In this document: piece after piece, positions 1-6,181 of the stretch
Position numbering within the stretch: position 1 is the stretch's first letter
Layout: each line of letters starts with the position of its first letter
Assembly: GCA_045640265.1 (NCBI GenBank)
Contig: JAZUES010000062.1
Coordinates: 1-12,582 of the forward strand
Direction: 5' to 3'
DNA length: 12,582 nucleotides
Source: Solibacillus sp045640265
GTDB lineage: Bacteria; Bacillota; Bacilli; Bacillales_A; Planococcaceae
Program-made: the position numbers and the translations under genes
Notes under the pieces: model-generated
Database searches by the model: none
What the model saw: only the letters and a program-made list of their open reading frames with translations
Told to the model about the DNA's origin: nothing

Positions 1-79
1 AGAAAATGTATCCATTATTATTGAAGAAATGTCGAAAAACCACTACGCTACAGGCGGCGTACGTGTTAGTGACAAATAA
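1..79 (+). CDS. 4-oxalocrotonate tautomerase family protein, C-terminal end only
   Basis: An open frame enters from the left edge (codons from base 2) and stops at TAA 77-79. The 25 visible residues include IIIEEMSKNHYATGGVRVSDK-like text: an IEEM motif, then NHYATGG and a short basic end. This matches the C-terminus of small 4-oxalocrotonate tautomerases such as B. subtilis YwhB, which end in IEEM..DHYAVAG.R.SD from memory. The family is about 60 residues long and uses an N-terminal proline as general base to move a proton between keto and enol forms. That proline lies outside the window. The first strong terminator downstream is at 196-235, so this is probably the last gene of its transcript. 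Confidence 0.75.
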   Translation, partial: ENVSIIIEEMSKNHYATGGVRVSDK

Positions 80-195
80 TAGACATTCTATGCAAAAGGC
101 AAAAAGAGCAAGAAAATTTTCACGATGTAGCTAACAAAACAGTGCTTTTTATCAAGCTTACTAGCAATTCACAAAAAGTGGCTGGGATAAAACCC

Positions 196-235
196 AAAAA
201 TAGCATTTTTCTCTGTGAGAAAAATGCTATTTTTT
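196..235 (+). terminator. Rho-independent terminator after the tautomerase gene
   Basis: A perfect 18-bp inverted repeat (196-213 with 217-234) has a 3-nt loop (TGT), and the right arm itself ends in a T run. It is preceded at 179-195 by GTGGCTGGGATAAAACC. Similar GGCTGGGA-type sequences are common in front of terminators in several Firmicutes, so this whole block may be a dispersed terminator module. Confidence 0.85.
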
Positions 236-247
236 CGGCGTAAGAAA

Positions 248-310
248 ATTGATTTCCATTCCGGGTACGCTTTCCGGGGGTGTGGCCTGAGCCTGTAGTC
301 TCAGGCGTCT
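248..310. repeat. Probable truncated copy of a dispersed intergenic repeat
   Basis: This stretch is much richer in G and C than its surroundings. It contains GATTTCCATTCCGGG, CGCTTTCCGGGGG and GTGGCCTGAGCC, followed by CTCAGGC. These blocks resemble the 5' half of an intergenic repeat that I recall as very common in Bacillaceae and Planococcaceae. The usual 3' half (a GGAGTCGCCGCC-like block) is missing, so the copy looks truncated. Inside it GCCTGAG (285-291) pairs with CTCAGGC (300-306) across an 8-nt loop. It may also help stop transcription between the two converging genes. Confidence 0.45.
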
Positions 311-315
311 TTTAT

Positions 316-1260
316 TTATTTTGCCTGTTTATAATAATTTACCCCATCCCGAATTTCAATCTCTACTAAGCCCTCTTCTGTTAAATAATCAAGTTGGCCT
401 AATGTTTCAGACAAAGTAAGTCCGAGCTGTTGTTGATAAATACGTTCAAATAATTTTGTAGTCACTTCAAAGTTTGTTTGTGGATAGGCTAACATATGTA
501 ATACTTTACCTGCACGTTGTTTTTGTCTTTCTAATCGTTCATCTACTAAACTTGCGACATTTACGACATCATCTCCATGCCCTGTATAAATTTTAGCGAC
601 GTTTAAATCACGAAGTTTTTTTAGGGATGCATTATACTGCACTAAAGATTTTGGGCGTTCCATTGATCCATCTACTGGTAGTTCTATTAATGGATTAGAA
701 GAAGTACGCGGTAATAATAAGTCGCCACCAATACATTCTCTTGTATCTTCTTCGATAAAGATTAAATGACTTTGTGCATGTCCAGGCGTGTAGTATGTCA
801 TCATTCCTTTATGTCCAGGTACTTCATCACCCTCATTTAAAAACGATGTTAATGGCATCGTACCAAATAATTCAATTTCCCCTTTTATCTTTAAAATACG
901 TTCAATATATTTTTCTGGCACACCTTGTTCAATAAGTTGATTCATAAAAAATGTATCATTAAATTGTAAAAACTCAGGTGTTTTACGCATCCAATGATCA
1001 ACATACTCATGTCCTAAAATATTAGCTTGTGGAAAGGCATCCACCCAACCCGCATGATCTGGATGATGGTGAGTCAGGACGACTTGATCCACATCTTTTA
1101 AATCGTAACCTGCTGCATGAATTCCCCATTTAATCGCATCGTATGCTTCTTCTGTTTTTGGTCCTGCATCAAACAATGTTAATGCATCCCCTTTTACTAA
1201 AAAAGCATTCACATCGCCTACTGCATATGGTGTAGGTATAGTTATTTTATGAATATCCAT
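316..1260 (-). CDS. YqjP-like metallo-beta-lactamase-fold hydrolase
   Basis: A 314-aa cytoplasmic metallo-beta-lactamase-fold hydrolase. The zinc-binding motif T63-H-H-H-P-D-H-A-G71 supplies H64, H66, D68 and H69. Further ligands are H161 (TPGHAQSH), D180 (GGDLLL) and H228 (YTGHGD). The last 75 residues (about 240-314) look like the winged-helix tail found in LACTB2/YqjP-type members. Its length is close to B. subtilis YqjP, and proC next door matches the proI-yqjP pairing there. The substrate is unknown. I chose the ATG at 1260 because AAAGGGG (1269-1275) lies 8 nt before it. A longer reading frame back to 1365 would cross both divergent promoters. A FadR-type operator in its promoter suggests fatty-acid-linked control. 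Confidence 0.85.
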   Translation of the reverse strand: MDIHKITIPTPYAVGDVNAFLVKGDALTLFDAGPKTEEAYDAIKWGIHAAGYDLKDVDQVVLTHHHPDHAGWVDAFPQANILGHEYVDHWMRKTPEFLQFNDTFFMNQLIEQGVPEKYIERILKIKGEIELFGTMPLTSFLNEGDEVPGHKGMMTYYTPGHAQSHLIFIEEDTRECIGGDLLLPRTSSNPLIELPVDGSMERPKSLVQYNASLKKLRDLNVAKIYTGHGDDVVNVASLVDERLERQKQRAGKVLHMLAYPQTNFEVTTKLFERIYQQQLGLTLSETLGQLDYLTEEGLVEIEIRDGVNYYKQAK

Positions 1261-1289
1261 TATTGCAACCCCTTTATTTATCTCTATAA

Positions 1290-1307
1290 TGAATGAATAT
1301 TCATTTA
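1290..1307 (-). promoter_or_regulatory. FadR(YsiA)-type operator, 17/18 match
   Basis: The plus strand reads TGAATGAATATTCATTTA. The palindrome recalled for the B. subtilis TetR-family fatty-acid repressor FadR is TGAATGAATANTCATTCA, so only base 1306 differs. The central 14 bp (1292-1305) are a perfect palindrome. The site abuts the predicted -10 (1307-1312) of the yqjP-like gene, where a bound repressor would block initiation. No FadR gene is in the window. Confidence 0.55.
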
Positions 1308-1335
1308 TTTTACTCCTTTTTTCTTCATTCGTCAC
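1307..1335 (-). promoter_or_regulatory. Predicted sigma-A promoter of the yqjP-like gene
   Basis: Read on the minus strand, GTGACG (1330-1335) is a 4/6 match to the -35 consensus. A 17-bp spacer leads to TAAAAT (1307-1312), a 5/6 match to the -10. Transcription would start within the FadR-type palindrome, about 35-40 nt before the ATG. Confidence 0.5.
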
Positions 1336-1343
1336 GTCAAAGG

Positions 1344-1372
1344 TTGACAGTTTTTCATTACACAACTATAAT
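1344..1372 (+). promoter_or_regulatory. Consensus sigma-A promoter of the proC T-box transcript
   Basis: TTGACA (1344-1349), a 17-bp spacer and TATAAT (1367-1372) form a full-consensus sigma-A promoter. The start site should be near 1379. Its -35 is only 8 bp from the -35 of the divergent yqjP-like gene. Such a strong promoter fits a transcript controlled by termination rather than initiation. Confidence 0.9.
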
Positions 1373-1394
1373 TTTTGATAATTCTAAATTTACA

Positions 1395-1630
1395 GGCAAT
1401 GATGAAGCTAAGTAAATTATTTGAAGGTTTTAGAGAGTGCCGTAGTTGCTGAAATCGGCATAACCCGCTGAAATAATTGAACCTACTTTTGAGCCGTTAT
1501 GATTAAACATAACCGTATCCTTTGCGATAAAAAGGTGAAAGAGTGGCACACATTAAAGTGTGAACAAAGGTGGTACCGCGGAAGCTTTGCGTTTTCGTCC
1601 TTACAAATTGTAAGGATGAGAGCGCTTTTT
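1395..1630 (+). promoter_or_regulatory. T-box riboswitch leader, tRNA-Pro (CCU specifier)
   Basis: The conserved T-box sequence AAAGGTGGTACCGCG is at 1566-1580. Its UGGU (1571-1574) can pair with an uncharged tRNA ending in ACCA; a discriminator A is usual for bacterial tRNA-Pro. Upstream, an AGAGAGT element (1432-1438) and the typical specifier-loop context GAA-CCT-ACTTTTGAGC place the specifier codon CCT (Pro) at 1482-1484. CAAAG (1565-1569) can pair with CTTTG (1585-1589) to form the antiterminator, which competes with the terminator starting at 1589. Uncharged tRNA-Pro should therefore allow readthrough into proC. B. subtilis proI and proBA are known to be controlled this way. Confidence 0.92.
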
Positions 1631-1635
1631 ATTTT
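1589..1635 (+). terminator. T-box regulated terminator
   Basis: A 16-bp stem with a few G-U pairs (1589-1604 with 1610-1625) and an AAATT loop is followed by TTTTTATTTT. It shares base 1589 with the antiterminator helix, so the two structures exclude each other. Confidence 0.85.
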
Positions 1636-1664
1636 GAAATCGTTTGAAAGTGGAGGAATGGTCT

Positions 1665-2471
1665 ATGCAAAAAATTATTTTTATTGGTGCTGGTTCAATG
1701 GCAGAAGCCCTGATTCATGGTTGGGTTGAAAATAAAGTGGTAAATCCGAAATCAGTTTTTGTATCCAATCGTTCTAATAAAGAGCGATTAATTCAATTAA
1801 CAAATGATTATGGCATACAATCATTGCAAAATCATGAACAACTTAATGATGCCGAATTAATTATTTTAGCAATGAAACCAAAAGATGCACTTGAAGCGAT
1901 GCAAGTCATTTCCCCTTATTTAGGTGTAGATACCGCCGCGCTCTCGATTGTAGCTGGTGTTAGCATTGAAACAATTGAAAAAACCCTAGGAAAACGTGCA
2001 GTAGCGCGCGTGATGCCCAATACATCTGCCACAATCGGAATGGCTGCTTCAGGTATTACATTTAACGAACGCGTTACTGAGGTTCAACGTACGTTGTATA
2101 TTCAAATGTTAGAAGCAGTTGGCATTGTTATAGAGGTTGAAGAAGACAAACTTCATGCCATTACTGCGCTTTCGGGTAGTGGGCCTGCTTATTTATATTA
2201 CTTAATGGAAGCATTTGAACAAGTCGGTATAGAATTTGGCCTACCTAAAGAAATTGTCCGTCAACTCATGGTACAAACGATTGCCGGGTCTGCACAAATG
2301 TTAAAAACGGGAAAAGAAGAACCTAAAGTTTTACGACAAAAGGTAACAAGTCCAGGAGGAACAACCGAAGCAGGTATTAAAGAATTAGAAGCCATGTTAT
2401 TTAATGATGCCATTGCAAAATGTATACGAAGTGCTGAAAACAGATCTAGGGAATTGGCTCGCGGGGAATAA
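1665..2471 (+). CDS. proC: Pyrroline-5-carboxylate reductase
   Basis: A 268-aa cytoplasmic enzyme that reduces 1-pyrroline-5-carboxylate to L-proline with NAD(P)H, the last step of proline synthesis. The N-terminal Rossmann fold shows the nucleotide loop I7-G-A-G-S-M12. MPNT (117-120) begins the region leading into the C-terminal half. The all-helical dimerisation and active-site domain has GSGPAY (171-176) and the family signature TSPGGTT (228-234). The length is usual for ProC. GGAGG (1652-1656) lies 8 nt before this ATG; an upstream in-frame ATG at 1644 lies before that ribosome site and would leave it inside the gene. The Pro-specific T-box upstream confirms the role and explains its control. 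It is most like the T-box-controlled ProI paralogue of B. subtilis. Confidence 0.96.
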   Translation: MQKIIFIGAGSMAEALIHGWVENKVVNPKSVFVSNRSNKERLIQLTNDYGIQSLQNHEQLNDAELIILAMKPKDALEAMQVISPYLGVDTAALSIVAGVSIETIEKTLGKRAVARVMPNTSATIGMAASGITFNERVTEVQRTLYIQMLEAVGIVIEVEEDKLHAITALSGSGPAYLYYLMEAFEQVGIEFGLPKEIVRQLMVQTIAGSAQMLKTGKEEPKVLRQKVTSPGGTTEAGIKELEAMLFNDAIAKCIRSAENRSRELARGE

Positions 2472-2540
2472 AGTGAAACATCCATCAGTAGGGTTGTGGA
2501 CGCACAGGACGTACTATACGATTGCACGCTAACGCGAGAC

Positions 2541-2574
2541 AAAAAAAGTCATGTGATTGTCCATTTCACATGAC
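2541..2574 (-). terminator. Terminator of the 76-aa membrane protein gene
   Basis: GTCATGTGA (2548-2556) pairs perfectly with TCACATGAC (2566-2574) across a 9-nt loop. On the minus strand the stem is followed by TTTTTTT (plus-strand A run 2541-2547), so it works in that direction. The 70 bases between proC and this hairpin show nothing else. Confidence 0.85.
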
Positions 2575-2581
2575 ATACCAA

Positions 2582-2812
2582 TTATAATACACCTGCTCGA
2601 ATTCGTTTTATGATGGAATACGTTGTATATATTGAAATCGGACCTAATAGTGCAGCAATGACAATCCACATCGTTAAATTATCCGTTGCTTTTAATAATT
2701 CTAAATTCGAACGTATGTAGATAATAACACCGATTAATAAAATATAACTCATAACATTTGGAAAAATAACGAGTAAGCGCAAAAGCTTCGGTGTCATTGT
2801 TGGTTGTTGCAT
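2582..2812 (-). CDS. Small two-helix membrane protein, unknown function
   Basis: I do not recognise this 76-aa protein. Two hydrophobic segments, about residues 10-33 (LLRLLVIFPNVMSYILLIGV region) and 47-67, are separated by a short polar loop (RSNLELLKATDN). The end is basic (KRIRAG), so it is probably a two-pass membrane protein with a positive C-terminus. The start at 2812 is set by GAGGG, 9 nt upstream; the in-frame ATG at 2821 directly touches that ribosome site and is unlikely. The gene is monocistronic: a rnz-side terminator lies upstream (2882-2920) and its own terminator follows the stop. A TATACT about 30 nt before the start could be the -10, but no clear -35 is visible. Confidence 0.6.
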   Translation of the reverse strand: MQQPTMTPKLLRLLVIFPNVMSYILLIGVIIYIRSNLELLKATDNLTMWIVIAALLGPISIYTTYSIIKRIRAGVL

Positions 2813-2881
2813 AAAAATCATCCCTCTTTTCTATAGTATAACGTTATTATTCTACAAAAATCCACAATCCCCTTTAAAATG

Positions 2882-2920
2882 TAAAATGGAAGGTATCAGT
2901 GTTTGATACCTTCCATTTTA
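2882..2920 (-). terminator. Strong hairpin terminator downstream of rnz
   Basis: A perfect 17-bp inverted repeat (2882-2898 with 2904-2920) has a 5-nt loop. Its AAAA/TTTT ends allow it to work in both directions. It separates rnz and the possible relic behind it from the 76-aa gene. Confidence 0.85.
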
Positions 2921-2921
2921 A

Positions 2922-2978
2922 TTAATTCAATTTATAACGACCTGTAATTTCTTTTAATTCACTTGAAACTTCGCATCG
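2922..2978 (-). pseudogene. Possible C-terminal relic of a short-chain dehydrogenase
   Basis: Between the rnz stop and the terminator, one minus-strand frame reads RCEVSSELKEITGRYKLN and then stops at 2922-2924. This resembles the end of many short-chain dehydrogenases, which often finish SSPEV..VTGKYF.N. There is no start codon, a stop lies directly upstream (2979-2981), and the frame ends just before a strong terminator, as a real gene end would. B. subtilis carries an SDR gene (yqjQ) next to proI and yqjP, so a deleted homologue is possible. Eighteen residues are too few to be sure. Confidence 0.25.
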
Positions 2979-3001
2979 CTAGTTATGATGGTAGTTAAAA
3001 T

Positions 3002-3952
3002 TTATATCTCATCTTGTAGACGTTGTAACTGGTGGTTTCGCCATTCAAATTGCATGTGGTCATCGGCAATATACGTATCTGTAAAAATTTGCTTTGCTTC
3101 ATTCAAAAATGGAATTAGATCCTTTGTTAAAAAACGTGCACTTATGTGCGTCAAAATTAAATTCTTTGCTCCAGCTGACTTGGCAATCTCAGCAGCCTCT
3201 GTATTTGTTGAATGACCATACTGTGCTGCTAAATGAATGGTTGCGTGGTCAAATGTTGCTTCATGAACAACAACATCTGCATCCATCGATAATTGTTTTG
3301 CATTATTGCAAAACTTTGTATCCCCTAAAATCGTTACAATGAAGCCTTTTTGTGGTGGTGCTGTCACCTCATTGCTCTTTACGATAGTGCCATCTGCTAA
3401 TTGGACATCGTTTCCTGATTTTAATTGTCCCAGCATAGGTCCTTTCGGTACACCTAATGCAAGGGCTTTTTCAACCTGCAATTCACCCTCTAATGGCTTT
3501 TGTTCTATTCGATAACCGTAGCATTCAATGACATGTTGAAGTGGGAGTGCTTTCACGATAAATTGCTCATCTTCAAAGATAACCCCTTCTTTTAACTCAA
3601 CAAATTGAATCGGATATGTCACATGAGTTTTCGATAAGTTTAATGTCTGCTCTACCCATGTTTGAATTCCAGCAGGTCCATATATGGTTAGTCCATCTTC
3701 TCCACCTTGAAATGAACGCGAACTTAAAAAACCTGGGAGGCCAAATATATGATCCCCATGTAAATGAGTTATAAAAATTTTATCAATTTTACGTGGCTTA
3801 ATCGAAGTATGTAAAATTTGATGTTGCGTTGCCTCGCCACAGTCAAATAACCAAATCGATCCGCGCTCTTCTAATAGTTTTAATGCGATTGCTGTTGTGT
3901 TTCTGTCTTTTGATGGCATCCCTGCACCGGTGCCTAAAAAATGTAGTTGCAT
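3002..3952 (-). CDS. rnz: Ribonuclease Z (tRNA 3'-end endonuclease)
   Basis: A 316-aa zinc-dependent endonuclease that cuts tRNA precursors just after the discriminator base, so that CCA can be added. It is homologous to B. subtilis Rnz (YqjK, 307 aa). The metallo-beta-lactamase core has GTGAGMPSK near the start (8-15) and the metal motif T62-H-L-H-G-D-H68. Other ligands are H140, D211 (LGDTKF) and H269 (LTHISAR). The exosite arm that grips the tRNA elbow is the Gly/Pro-rich stretch GVPKGPMLGQLKSG (167-180). The ATG at 3952 is chosen because GGAGG (3960-3964) lies 7 nt upstream; an in-frame upstream ATG at 3970 would place that site inside the gene. A TATAAT on the minus strand at 4023-4028 may be its -10, with no good -35. 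Confidence 0.95.
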   Translation of the reverse strand: MQLHFLGTGAGMPSKDRNTTAIALKLLEERGSIWLFDCGEATQHQILHTSIKPRKIDKIFITHLHGDHIFGLPGFLSSRSFQGGEDGLTIYGPAGIQTWVEQTLNLSKTHVTYPIQFVELKEGVIFEDEQFIVKALPLQHVIECYGYRIEQKPLEGELQVEKALALGVPKGPMLGQLKSGNDVQLADGTIVKSNEVTAPPQKGFIVTILGDTKFCNNAKQLSMDADVVVHEATFDHATIHLAAQYGHSTNTEAAEIAKSAGAKNLILTHISARFLTKDLIPFLNEAKQIFTDTYIADDHMQFEWRNHQLQRLQDEI

Positions 3953-4205
3953 CTGTTTTCCTCCAAACAAGTATTGTAAAAGTTCTAGCTACAAGTCTGA
4001 AGCTAAATGTTACGTTCATTCTATTATAAATTGTTTTCTAAAAAAAATGCGAGTATCAGGAAAAAAAGAACATTGTAATTAAATTCGATTTTTGAGCAGG
4101 TAATATAAATAGTTAAACAAATACATATAGTATATAGCTTATTTTTTGCCAGCTCGGCTGTATGATGGACTTTCTATTTTATTTTAAAAGAGAGGAGAAA
4201 TTTAT

Positions 4206-4805
4206 TTGTTTAAAAAGAAAAGCTTATTATGTTTCACTGGTCTTTCTTTAATCCTTTTGATGGCAGGTTGCAATGATAAAGAAAAAATATCCAATTCTAA
4301 CGATATTAATCGTTCACTTGAAAATAAATTATTAGAACTTGAACAGATAATTGGAAAACAGCAAGTATCCATTGCAGAACACGAAGAGCAATTATCGAGG
4401 ATGAATGAATTAATTGCGTATGGTGATAACATTTCAAATCTTGAAGAATCAGATTCCTATTTATCTAATAAACTTTATGTTTTAGAAAATCTAATTCAAC
4501 ATACCACTTCTTATAAAACAGCCATGTTAAATAGTGCTGAAATTAAGGAAGATACATTAAACCTAAACATTACGTACACGAACAAAGTAATTGATGAAGA
4601 AGCTCCAAATGGGTTTCTCATGGTTGAAACAGGAGAAGGAACAAAAGTGTTAAGTATATCAGAGGAGGTGCCAATATTTTTATTGGAAAACCCAGGAAAA
4701 TCAATTCTAGCAACATGGGAGGACATAGTTGAATATAGAGGTTTCCTTCAACTATATGAGAAAGACGGAAAAGTTGTATTTATTTCAGAATCTTACTTAC
4801 CTTAA
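4206..4805 (+). CDS. Predicted coiled-coil lipoprotein, unknown function
   Basis: A 199-aa protein with a clear lipoprotein signal: MFKKK, a hydrophobic stretch (6-20), and the lipobox L18-M-A-G-C22. It should be exported, lipidated on C22 and held on the outer face of the membrane. Residues 24-35 are a polar linker. About 36-70 (SLENKLLELEQIIGKQQVS region) form a likely coiled coil, perhaps broken and resumed to about 98. The last 100 residues look like a beta-rich globular domain (repeated LNLNITYTNK, GFLMVE, GKVVFIS). The start is TTG, supported by GAGGAG (4192-4197) 8 nt upstream; the next ATG would remove the signal. It stands alone between rnz (divergent) and a convergent esterase gene. 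I do not recognise the family. Confidence 0.75.
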   Translation: MFKKKSLLCFTGLSLILLMAGCNDKEKISNSNDINRSLENKLLELEQIIGKQQVSIAEHEEQLSRMNELIAYGDNISNLEESDSYLSNKLYVLENLIQHTTSYKTAMLNSAEIKEDTLNLNITYTNKVIDEEAPNGFLMVETGEGTKVLSISEEVPIFLLENPGKSILATWEDIVEYRGFLQLYEKDGKVVFISESYLP

Positions 4806-4821
4806 ATAAAAATTCAATAAT

Positions 4822-4852
4822 AGCATGAAAAATCATAGAGATTTCTCATGCT
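4822..4852. terminator. Bidirectional terminator between lipoprotein and esterase genes
   Basis: AGCATGAAAAATC (4822-4834) pairs with GATTTCTCATGCT (4840-4852) over 13 positions with one mismatch and a 5-nt loop. T-rich sequence follows on both strands, so it may serve the two converging genes. Confidence 0.65.
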
Positions 4853-4921
4853 TTATTAAATGTTCGTTTGTGCTTGCTGTGTATCGACACTAAACTATAA
4901 ATTGAATATGCTTCTAGCTAT

Positions 4922-5524
4922 TTAAAATGTACTTTCATACCATATTTTCGCTTTTTGCACTTCACCCATCGTCAGTTGATGGCCATTTGTTTCCCATTCA
5001 ACCGAAACATCTGCACCCGCATCTGTTAAAAATCGTTGTAAATCAACCGCTTCTTCTTTTGAACAAAGCGGATCGTTTATGCCTGCTGCGATAAATACAT
5101 ATGTTCCTTGCTGACTCGGTAGTTGAGCGTCACGGTTTGGCACCATTGGATGATGTAAAATCGCACCTTTCAACGTATTTTCATATTCAAATAGTAAATT
5201 TGCTGCTATATTCGCACCATTTGAATAGCCAATTGCGATAATGTTTTCACGATCGAAGCCATGTTCAATAGCTTTTTCGTTTAAAAAAGCATTTAGTTCC
5301 TTTGTTCGAAATGCCAAGTCTTCCATATCGAAGATTCCTTCTGCAACTCGTCGGAAAAATCGTGACATCCCGTGCTCTAAAACATTGCCGCGCACGCTTA
5401 ATACGCTTGCCTCTGGGTCGATGATTTCTGCCAGAGCTAGTAAACTATTTTCATCTCCACCTGTCCCGTGTAATAAAAATAGAACAGGTTTCTCTTTATT
5501 GCCTTCTTTATAAATATAATTCAT
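4922..5524 (-). CDS. mhqD: MhqD-like carboxylesterase/phospholipase family hydrolase
   Basis: A 200-aa cytoplasmic alpha/beta hydrolase of the small carboxylesterase/phospholipase family. The oxyanion-hole region is LLHGTGGDENSL (17-28). The nucleophile is S101 in GYSNGAN (99-105), the acid is D151 in GINDPLCS, and the base is H182 in NGHQLT. SVRGNVLE.GM.RFF and ILHHPMVP match what I recall of B. subtilis MhqD (YodD), induced by 2-methylhydroquinone and catechol through MhqR. The exact substrate is unknown. AGGA lies 9 nt before the ATG at 5524; the in-frame ATG at 5533 directly abuts that site, so I prefer 5524. It is the last gene of the quinone-response island, placed behind a hairpin terminator (5549-5584), so expression may depend on readthrough. 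Confidence 0.85.
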   Translation of the reverse strand: MNYIYKEGNKEKPVLFLLHGTGGDENSLLALAEIIDPEASVLSVRGNVLEHGMSRFFRRVAEGIFDMEDLAFRTKELNAFLNEKAIEHGFDRENIIAIGYSNGANIAANLLFEYENTLKGAILHHPMVPNRDAQLPSQQGTYVFIAAGINDPLCSKEEAVDLQRFLTDAGADVSVEWETNGHQLTMGEVQKAKIWYESTF

Positions 5525-5548
5525 ATAGCTCATTCCTATCTAGATATT

Positions 5549-5584
5549 AAAAAGTCATTCGATATGGACTCATGCCGAATGACT
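5549..5584 (-). terminator. Internal terminator between FMN reductase and esterase genes
   Basis: AGTCATTCG (5553-5561) pairs perfectly with CGAATGACT (5576-5584). On the minus strand a T run (5549-5553) follows. It lies 6 nt after the FMN reductase stop and ahead of the esterase, with no promoter visible in the 24 bases between. It may lower esterase expression relative to the genes before it. Confidence 0.7.
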
Positions 5585-5590
5585 ACTTTA

Positions 5591-6127
5591 TTATCGAATT
5601 GTTTTTAAAGCTGTTGACCAAGGAATAACTTGATCTAACATTTGATTAACTGAATCTGCCTGTACATCTTTTGGTTTAAAGACTGAACGGTTTTCAAAGT
5701 CTGTAAATAAAGATAGTGCTGGGTGAACACGTACGTCTGCTACTGATAATTCACCTAAAATACCGCGTAAATGTTCAGCTGCACGTGCCCCACCTACTGC
5801 ACCGTATGAAACGATACCAGCTGCTTTATTATTCCATTCAGCTTTTAAGAAATCTAAGGCATTTTTTAATGCGCCAGTAATCGAATGATTATATTCTTGT
5901 ACAATAAATACGAAGCCATCTTGAGCAGAAATTACTTTAGACCAATCAGCCGCGCCTGGTGCATCTGCTGTACCTAAAAATGGTAAATTGTAATCTGCGA
6001 TATCAATGATTGTATAGGTTGCATCTCCACGAGTATCGGCTAATTGTTTTACCCATTGTGCCACTTGAGGTGAGACACGTCCTTCGCGAGTTGAACCGAT
6101 GATAATACCAATGTTTAAATTTGTCAT
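5591..6127 (-). CDS. NADPH-dependent FMN reductase (flavodoxin-like quinone/azo reductase family)
   Basis: A 178-aa cytoplasmic flavoprotein of the NADPH-dependent FMN reductase family. The FMN phosphate loop is G11-S-T-R-E-G-R-V-S-P20. QEYNHSITGALKNALDFL (77-94) and SYGAVGGARAAEHLR (107-121) are the conserved flavin-contact segments of this fold. Members pass electrons from NAD(P)H to FMN, quinones or azo dyes. Two-electron reduction of quinones to hydroquinones would make sense beside a ring-cleaving dioxygenase and an MhqR-like repressor. GGAGG (6135-6139) lies 7 nt before the ATG, and 54 bases separate it from the dioxygenase gene, so the two are probably co-transcribed. B. subtilis MhqR genes include the nitroreductase MhqN and azoreductase AzoR2; this enzyme may fill that place. 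Confidence 0.88.
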   Translation of the reverse strand: MTNLNIGIIIGSTREGRVSPQVAQWVKQLADTRGDATYTIIDIADYNLPFLGTADAPGAADWSKVISAQDGFVFIVQEYNHSITGALKNALDFLKAEWNNKAAGIVSYGAVGGARAAEHLRGILGELSVADVRVHPALSLFTDFENRSVFKPKDVQADSVNQMLDQVIPWSTALKTIR

Positions 6128-6181
6128 TACTTTTCCTCCTACATTTCCTTCTATATAAATTTTTGTGAAACCAATGTCAAA

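Noticed and set aside
1283..1320. Minus-strand six-codon frame (MNIHSL) after AAGGAG in the yqjP leader
   Set aside because: The ribosome-like AAGGAG lies upstream of the predicted transcription start (-10 at 1307-1312), so it would not be in the mRNA; ATG and stop come from the operator palindrome.
1499..1729. 76-codon plus-strand frame over the T-box and proC start
   Set aside because: It crosses the T-box core and terminator and overlaps proC in another frame; no ribosome site.
2261..2542. 93-codon minus-strand frame opposite the end of proC
   Set aside because: Antisense shadow of a well-identified gene with no ribosome site or family likeness.
2958..3004. In-frame extension of rnz past its stop (ILTTIITSDAKFQVN)
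   Set aside because: The normal stop gives a full-length RNase Z, no readthrough context is visible, and a different frame there better resembles a gene end.
5537..5546. Palindrome TATCTAGATA before the esterase gene as an MhqR half operator
   Set aside because: It has only the outer arms of the operator without the CGAATTCG centre, and a 10-bp AT-rich palindrome is expected by chance.
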